This document shows positions 15,801 to 18,969 of a stretch of 18,969 nucleotides of DNA, one piece after another (within the stretch, counting starts at the first letter, position 1; each line of letters opens with the position of its first letter). Origin of the DNA: Paramesorhizobium sp049065735 (GTDB taxonomy: Bacteria; Pseudomonadota; Alphaproteobacteria; Rhizobiales; Rhizobiaceae); assembly GCF_049065735.1 (NCBI RefSeq), contig NZ_JBAKHD010000018.1, positions 1 to 18,969 on the forward strand. Direction: 5' to 3'. Below the pieces are notes generated by a model that had not been told where the DNA came from, made no database searches, and worked only from the letters and a program-made list of their open reading frames with translations. A program made the translations under genes and the position numbers.

Positions 15801-18800
15801 CGGTTCTGCAGGATACGAACAACGAGCATATCCAGGTCGTGAAGGATTTTGGGGGCACGCTGGTGCTGAACGGCGCCAACACCTATCGCGGCGGCACGCT
15901 GATCGAGCAGGGCACCATTTCCATAAAGAATGACAACAATCTGGGCGATAAGTCGGGCACGCTCACGTTCAAAGGCGGCACGCTCAGGAACACGGCGAAC
16001 GTCAATCTCGATCAAGCCCGCAACGTCAAGATCGAGCAGAATGGCGGCACGTTCCAGACCGGCACCTCGGGTGGTTCCGCGAACCTCACCGTGAACGGCG
16101 CGATCTCCGGCTCGGGCAAACTCACCAAGACCGGGCCGGGAACGCTGACACTTGCCGCCAACAACAACGGCTATAGCGGCGCTATCGTCATCGGCGGCGG
16201 CACGCTACAGGTCGCCTCGCTTCAGAATCTGGGCACCGGCAACAGCATCACCTTCGACACGGGTGTCGCGGGCGGCGGACCGAGCGCCACATTCGAGACG
16301 ACAGGCAGCATCGTCTATGGCGGGCAGCTGACATTCACGACGGACGGGACGCTCAACACTGGCGCCAACCTGACACTGACCACGAACAATGCAATCACAG
16401 GGAACGGTAACCTGATCAAGACCGGAAGCGGAGATCTGATCCTCACCGGCAACAACAGCAGCTATAACAAGACCTTGGATATCCGAGGGGGCAATTTGCA
16501 GGTCGGCGCCGGCGGATCGTCAGGAACCTTGGGCAGCAATCAGAGCACCGTCAAGCTCGCGGCGAACCGGACGCTCGAGTTCAAGCGGTCGGATACCGCC
16601 TACAGCTATGGCGGCATCATCACCGGCGATGGCAATGTCGAGCAGGACGGCGGCGCCGGCAGCGTGATCACTTTGACAGGCAACCAGAACAACTACTCGG
16701 GGACGACGACCGTTAACTCAGGCGCGCTGGTGATCAATGGCGATCAGTCGGGCGCGAAAGGGGCGACGACGGTGAAACCGGGAGGCATCCTGCGCGGTTC
16801 CGGCATCATTGGCGGCGATGTCACGGTCGATGACAACGGAACGCTCTATTCGCAGGACGAGACCGGCAATCATATCAGCAAGCTCACGATCAATGGCGGG
16901 CTGCACCTGGAAGCAAATTCGAATGCGGAGTTCTTCTTCGATATCGGCGGCGCGGTTACCGATGTCGATGCGCTGCAGGTGCAGGTGGTGAAGGACGTCA
17001 CGATCGACGCCGGGGCCAAACTGGTCGTCAAGACCGGAGCAGGCGTGTCGTTCGATCCGGGCATCTACGGCTTGATCGAATCCACGACGGGAACGATCAA
17101 CGGCAACTTCGATACTGGGACGAGTACCATTCCCCCTGGTTCCGTGATCCAGCATTACCCTCAAAACGAGATCAATCTCTATTTCCCCGGCGGACCCCCA
17201 CCCCAGACCACCCATAATTTCTGGGATGGGACGAAGACGGTCTCAGACGGCACCATCCGCGGCGGTGACGGTATTTGGCGGGGGTCAGCAGGCCAAAATC
17301 CCCCGACCAACTGGTCGAACTATAATGCCACGCAGAACGGCACTTTCACCGACAAGTCTTTCGCCATCTTCCAGACGAAGGGCGGGAATGTGACGGTGGA
17401 CTCCACCACCAACGGCCCGATCAATGTCGAGGGAATGCAGTTCACTGTGGATGGCTATGTCCTCAGCGGCGGCGTCATCACGCTATGGCCATCTCCCTCG
17501 GAGCCGCTGCTGGCAAGCACCAGCATCATCCGGGTCGGCAAGAACACGCCCGACAGCGCCAACTTGACAACGGTGATCAATTCGCAGATCTCCGAGGCGC
17601 CCGGGCGTCATATCAGGCTGAAGAAGGGGGATTTGGGGACGCTGGTGCTGACCAACCCCAACAACAACTATAGCGGCGGCACGCTTTTCGATAGCGGAAC
17701 CCTGTCCGTTTCGTCGGACGGCAATCTCGGCGCGGCTAGCGGCGACCTTCAGTTCGACGGCGGCATAATGCAGGTGACCGGCACGCAATACCAATCGACC
17801 AATCGCGCCATCAAATGGGAAAAGGACGGCGGCGGTTTCGATATCGCCGACAAGGACAATACCTTCACTCTCTCGGCATCGCAGACGCTGAGCGGCCCCG
17901 GCGGGCTGATCAAGAAAGGCGCCGGCACGCTGGTCCTTACAGGCGTCAATAGCTATAGCGGTGATACCGATGTTGGGGGTGGCACGCTCAAGGCCGCGGG
18001 GTCCGGTGCCTTCAGTTCGGCATCCGCCTTCACCGTCTATAACGGCGCCACGCTCGATCTTGGCGGCTATGACCAGACCGTCGCCTCACTCATCAACGCC
18101 GGAAATGTGAGACTAAGCGGCGATAGTCCAACCTCCACCTTCGGCAATGTGCTGACCGTCACCGGCGACTATACCGGGCAGAACGGCACCATATATCTCA
18201 AGACAAAGCTCGAAGGCGACAACTCCAAGACCGACCGGCTGGTCGTCAAGGGCAACACGTCCGGTAACTCGGCACTGGTCGTGACGAATGCCCTCGGCAA
18301 GGGCGCGCCGACCAAGGAGGGGATCAAGGTCATCGAGGTGGGCGGCGCATCGAACGGCACCTTCGAACTCCGCGGCGATTATCGCTATAAGGGCGAGGAG
18401 GCCGTGACGGCCGGCGCGTATGCCTACCGGCTCTTCAAGGGCAGTGCCGGCACCGGTACCGACACCACGAGCAACGCGGCGATCAGCGAGAAGGACTGGT
18501 ATCTGCGTTCGGTGCAGTACAAGGATTTTCCATGCGAGGGCGGTCAATGCCAGCCGCAATACCAGCCAGGCGTGCCCGTCTACGAAGCCTATGCGCAGGT
18601 TCTGCAGGAGCTCAACGATGTCGGTACCTTGCGCCAGCGCGTCGGCAACCGCTATTGGAGCGGCGCGGCCAATGCGAAAATCGCAGAGGGCGACAGCGAG
18701 GGAACGGTGGCGCCTTCAGCGGGGCCTGGCGGGGATATCAGCACCGACTCCTATGTCTGGGGCCGTATAGAGGGCGCGCATGGCCGCTTCGAGCCGCGCT

Positions 18801-18969
18801 ACTCGACCAGCGCCACACGGTACAACATCAACACCTATGGTCTTGAAACCGGCATAGACGGCAAGCTTTACGAGACGGCAATGGGAAGCCTGATCGGCGG
18901 GATTACCGCGCATTACGGCTATGCCAAGGCCACCATGGGCTCGGTCCACGGCCAGGGCGGGGTCGATGC
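12659..18969 (+). CDS. Giant autotransporter adhesin (type Va), 3' end beyond the window
   Basis: The frame is open for at least 2103 codons to the right edge. ATG 12659 is preferred because AAAGGG (12642-12647) is 11 nt away; ATG 12650 is only 2 nt from it, and ATG 12698 lacks a site. Residues 1-48 form an extended signal peptide: basic MARMSRK, then hydrophobic RLSLFVAAGLFLPAP, with cleavage after ALA. Residues about 58-391 are glycine-rich with NSGTI/NAGTI-GG units. From about 554 to 1810 come nine autotransporter-associated beta-strand repeats (G-x-L-x-K-x-G-x-GTL-x-L-x-G-x-N-x-Y-x-G). Two Trp modules contain (Y/F)WDG...GG-x-G-x-W...TNW. Residues 1838-1953 resemble the pertactin-like junction (LVVTNALGKGAPTKEGIKV, YAYRLF, DWYLRS). 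Residues 1970-2002 are the linker YQPGVPVYEAYAQVL...LRQRVGNRYW. The beta-barrel begins near 2028 (YVWGRIEGAHGRFEP). The product should be exposed outside the outer membrane; adhesion is inferred from the family. Confidence 0.93.
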   Translation, partial: MDDLSGAAKDGPAMARMSRKAGEGAGFSGLRLSLFVAAGLFLPAPALALYNGPTPCFDDGCGGGGGSVSQVPGSASGATAGAGGKYGQKGGPGVAETGVASGGGGGGANAGPGSGGAPATATSASGNGGKGGDGGLNGTLSGGNASGQDGGDGDPGGNSATLTGGGGGGGGAGGYGLIISGGGLFTNSGTLKGGKGGDGGKGGDAASHTYEAGDGGSGGSGGIGLVIDQDVENELAGIIRGGDGGAGGASGANSNGLGGHGGNGGKGLLSNAAGPVTITNAGTIAGGAGGNTGAMLGGNLTNNNVTSWVAPGNGGAGIVVQANGGIIKNSGTISGGDGGSWDPATFGSGVSPAGGNGGDAISGGDLTIVNSGTIQGGKAGAAGGVGVAGVEGYAIHFTSGANTLTLEAGYSFPQGTVTVDPSATGALILGGAANAHFRPSQIGPSAASGVVFVNFSSWAVQTDNDTTIWTMDDAAAPGSGLRWQLLRGILSASDVGMIGGATTQLTFNGGTLQVTGTSWNSFGSGGSISWGANGGGFDIFDAGNAFTLNYSLGTGGLLSKYGAGTLVLAGNNRNNGLTIHAGTVQVDTVSRMGTGDLTFDTSTTPTGSPLYGTLHTTGNVTFTKETKFNAAGTIDVDGTTTTQLNGDISGSGKMTKDGDGDLILNGGNASYTGDITVNGGNLHVGTGGTTGTLGGSTTVTLTNTANHLIFNRSDDTYGFGGLITGDGGVEVQGGGTITLSGDNTYQGTTTVDTNTTLVVNGDQTGATGKTSVTGTLTGKGTIGGDVEINANGFLTVENDTAGNPTVLTINGKLNLDANSTTKFTYNYVPSGTGPVNDLQVHVKGTGGINIATGAKLDVTLGNGVSLRTGVYGLLKADNGGLNNTKFASGDINIPNDTSISYTPDGVWLNAIPPGTFSYWDGMQNTWDSKIHGGSGTWQNAASATDNPPHTNWSDPSKRQNWGYTEKTLAIFAGDDPNVCASGCTVKVDTSRGAINAGGMQFVRTGYTLQGDAITLFTTPGPGVNPGQSLIRVGSGGGTDAGITATIDSVLQDTNNEHIQVVKDFGGTLVLNGANTYRGGTLIEQGTISIKNDNNLGDKSGTLTFKGGTLRNTANVNLDQARNVKIEQNGGTFQTGTSGGSANLTVNGAISGSGKLTKTGPGTLTLAANNNGYSGAIVIGGGTLQVASLQNLGTGNSITFDTGVAGGGPSATFETTGSIVYGGQLTFTTDGTLNTGANLTLTTNNAITGNGNLIKTGSGDLILTGNNSSYNKTLDIRGGNLQVGAGGSSGTLGSNQSTVKLAANRTLEFKRSDTAYSYGGIITGDGNVEQDGGAGSVITLTGNQNNYSGTTTVNSGALVINGDQSGAKGATTVKPGGILRGSGIIGGDVTVDDNGTLYSQDETGNHISKLTINGGLHLEANSNAEFFFDIGGAVTDVDALQVQVVKDVTIDAGAKLVVKTGAGVSFDPGIYGLIESTTGTINGNFDTGTSTIPPGSVIQHYPQNEINLYFPGGPPPQTTHNFWDGTKTVSDGTIRGGDGIWRGSAGQNPPTNWSNYNATQNGTFTDKSFAIFQTKGGNVTVDSTTNGPINVEGMQFTVDGYVLSGGVITLWPSPSEPLLASTSIIRVGKNTPDSANLTTVINSQISEAPGRHIRLKKGDLGTLVLTNPNNNYSGGTLFDSGTLSVSSDGNLGAASGDLQFDGGIMQVTGTQYQSTNRAIKWEKDGGGFDIADKDNTFTLSASQTLSGPGGLIKKGAGTLVLTGVNSYSGDTDVGGGTLKAAGSGAFSSASAFTVYNGATLDLGGYDQTVASLINAGNVRLSGDSPTSTFGNVLTVTGDYTGQNGTIYLKTKLEGDNSKTDRLVVKGNTSGNSALVVTNALGKGAPTKEGIKVIEVGGASNGTFELRGDYRYKGEEAVTAGAYAYRLFKGSAGTGTDTTSNAAISEKDWYLRSVQYKDFPCEGGQCQPQYQPGVPVYEAYAQVLQELNDVGTLRQRVGNRYWSGAANAKIAEGDSEGTVAPSAGPGGDISTDSYVWGRIEGAHGRFEPRYSTSATRYNINTYGLETGIDGKLYETAMGSLIGGITAHYGYAKATMGSVHGQGGVD
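12971..12980 (+). repeat. G10 homopolymer in the autotransporter coding region
   Basis: Ten consecutive G begin at codon 105. Gain of one G brings in TAG at 12997-12999; loss of one brings in TAA at 13143-13145. Either change would truncate the protein to roughly 110-160 residues. Confidence 0.85.
13163..13172 (+). repeat. Second G10 homopolymer in the autotransporter coding region
   Basis: Ten consecutive G begin at codon 169. Loss of one G exposes TGA at 13188-13190; gain of one exposes TAG at 13276-13278. A G8 run (13243-13250) follows shortly after. Confidence 0.85.
14590..15930 (+). repeat. Autotransporter internal duplication, copy 1
   Basis: This is a protein-level repeat of about 445 residues. 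It runs from a GSGKMTKDGDGDLILNGG unit, through GTLGGSTTVTL, ITGDGG and VVNGDQTGA, then the Trp module YWDG...TNW, LIRVG and GGTLVLNGANTYRGGTL. It contains a CASGC cysteine pair that copy 2 lacks. Confidence 0.8.
16390..17720 (+). repeat. Autotransporter internal duplication, copy 2
   Basis: This copy is offset about 1.79 kb from copy 1 and has the same order of blocks: GNGNLIKTGSGDLILTGN, GTLGSNQSTVKL, ITGDGN, VINGDQSGA, FWDG...TNW, IIRVG and LGTLVLTNPNNNYSGGTL. Divergence is substantial, so the duplication is old. Confidence 0.8.
18740..18969 (+). other. Start of the C-terminal beta-barrel of the autotransporter
   Basis: The first strands of the outer-membrane translocator domain are visible as YVWGRIEGAHGRFEP, YNINTYGLETGIDG and IGGITAHYGYAKATMG. 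The family barrel usually spans about 250-300 residues, so roughly three quarters of it, and the terminal Phe or Trp, should lie just outside the window. Confidence 0.85.

Noticed and set aside
14099..16015. Minus-strand frames of 226-238 codons opposite the autotransporter
   Set aside because: They are antisense shadows of a GC-rich repeat gene whose plus-strand product is recognisable over its whole length.

Overview
The window looks like a chromosomal or large-replicon segment of an alphaproteobacterium, most likely of the order Hyphomicrobiales (Rhizobiales). Two things suggest this: the type of palindromic intergenic repeats near 9.8-10.5 kb, and an OmaA/BmaC-like autotransporter on the right. 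The genus cannot be fixed from sequence alone. No tRNA, rRNA, IS transposase, phage gene or CRISPR array was seen.

Left two thirds (1-11706, minus strand): six large genes and one very small one read leftward. In order of transcription they are a 375-aa protein (11706-10579), a 529-aa protein (9270-7681), a 490-aa protein (7536-6064), a 45-aa ORF (6067-5930), a 466-aa protein (5952-4552), a 522-aa protein (4360-2792) and a protein of at least 885 aa (2655 to beyond base 1). They form three related pairs, A/A', B/B' and C/D. They are beta-rich, acidic and rich in Tyr, Trp, Pro, Asn and Thr, and several contain bacterial Ig-like (Big/invasin-type) units. None has a recognisable signal peptide or membrane segment. 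I know of no described system that matches this array, and it is the most interesting content here. Two near-consensus sigma-70 promoters drive it, at 12142-12170 and 9648-9676, each followed by a leader of about 370-430 nt.

9.3-10.6 kb: a gene-free stretch between the first two array genes. It holds the second promoter and leader and a cluster of palindromic repeats, including two large inverted-repeat structures.

11.7-12.65 kb: the divergent control region between the array and the autotransporter. Its right half is AT-rich.

Right third (12659 to beyond 18969, plus strand): one very long autotransporter gene, open to the window edge (at least 2103 codons). It has an extended signal peptide, a glycine-rich N-terminal region with two G10 homopolymers, about nine autotransporter beta-strand repeats, a roughly 1.8-kb internal duplication, a pertactin-like junction and the start of the C-terminal beta-barrel. 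Either G10 tract could switch the gene off by slippage. The shared divergent control region suggests, but does not prove, that the leaderless Ig-like proteins and the autotransporter belong to one surface or host-interaction locus.
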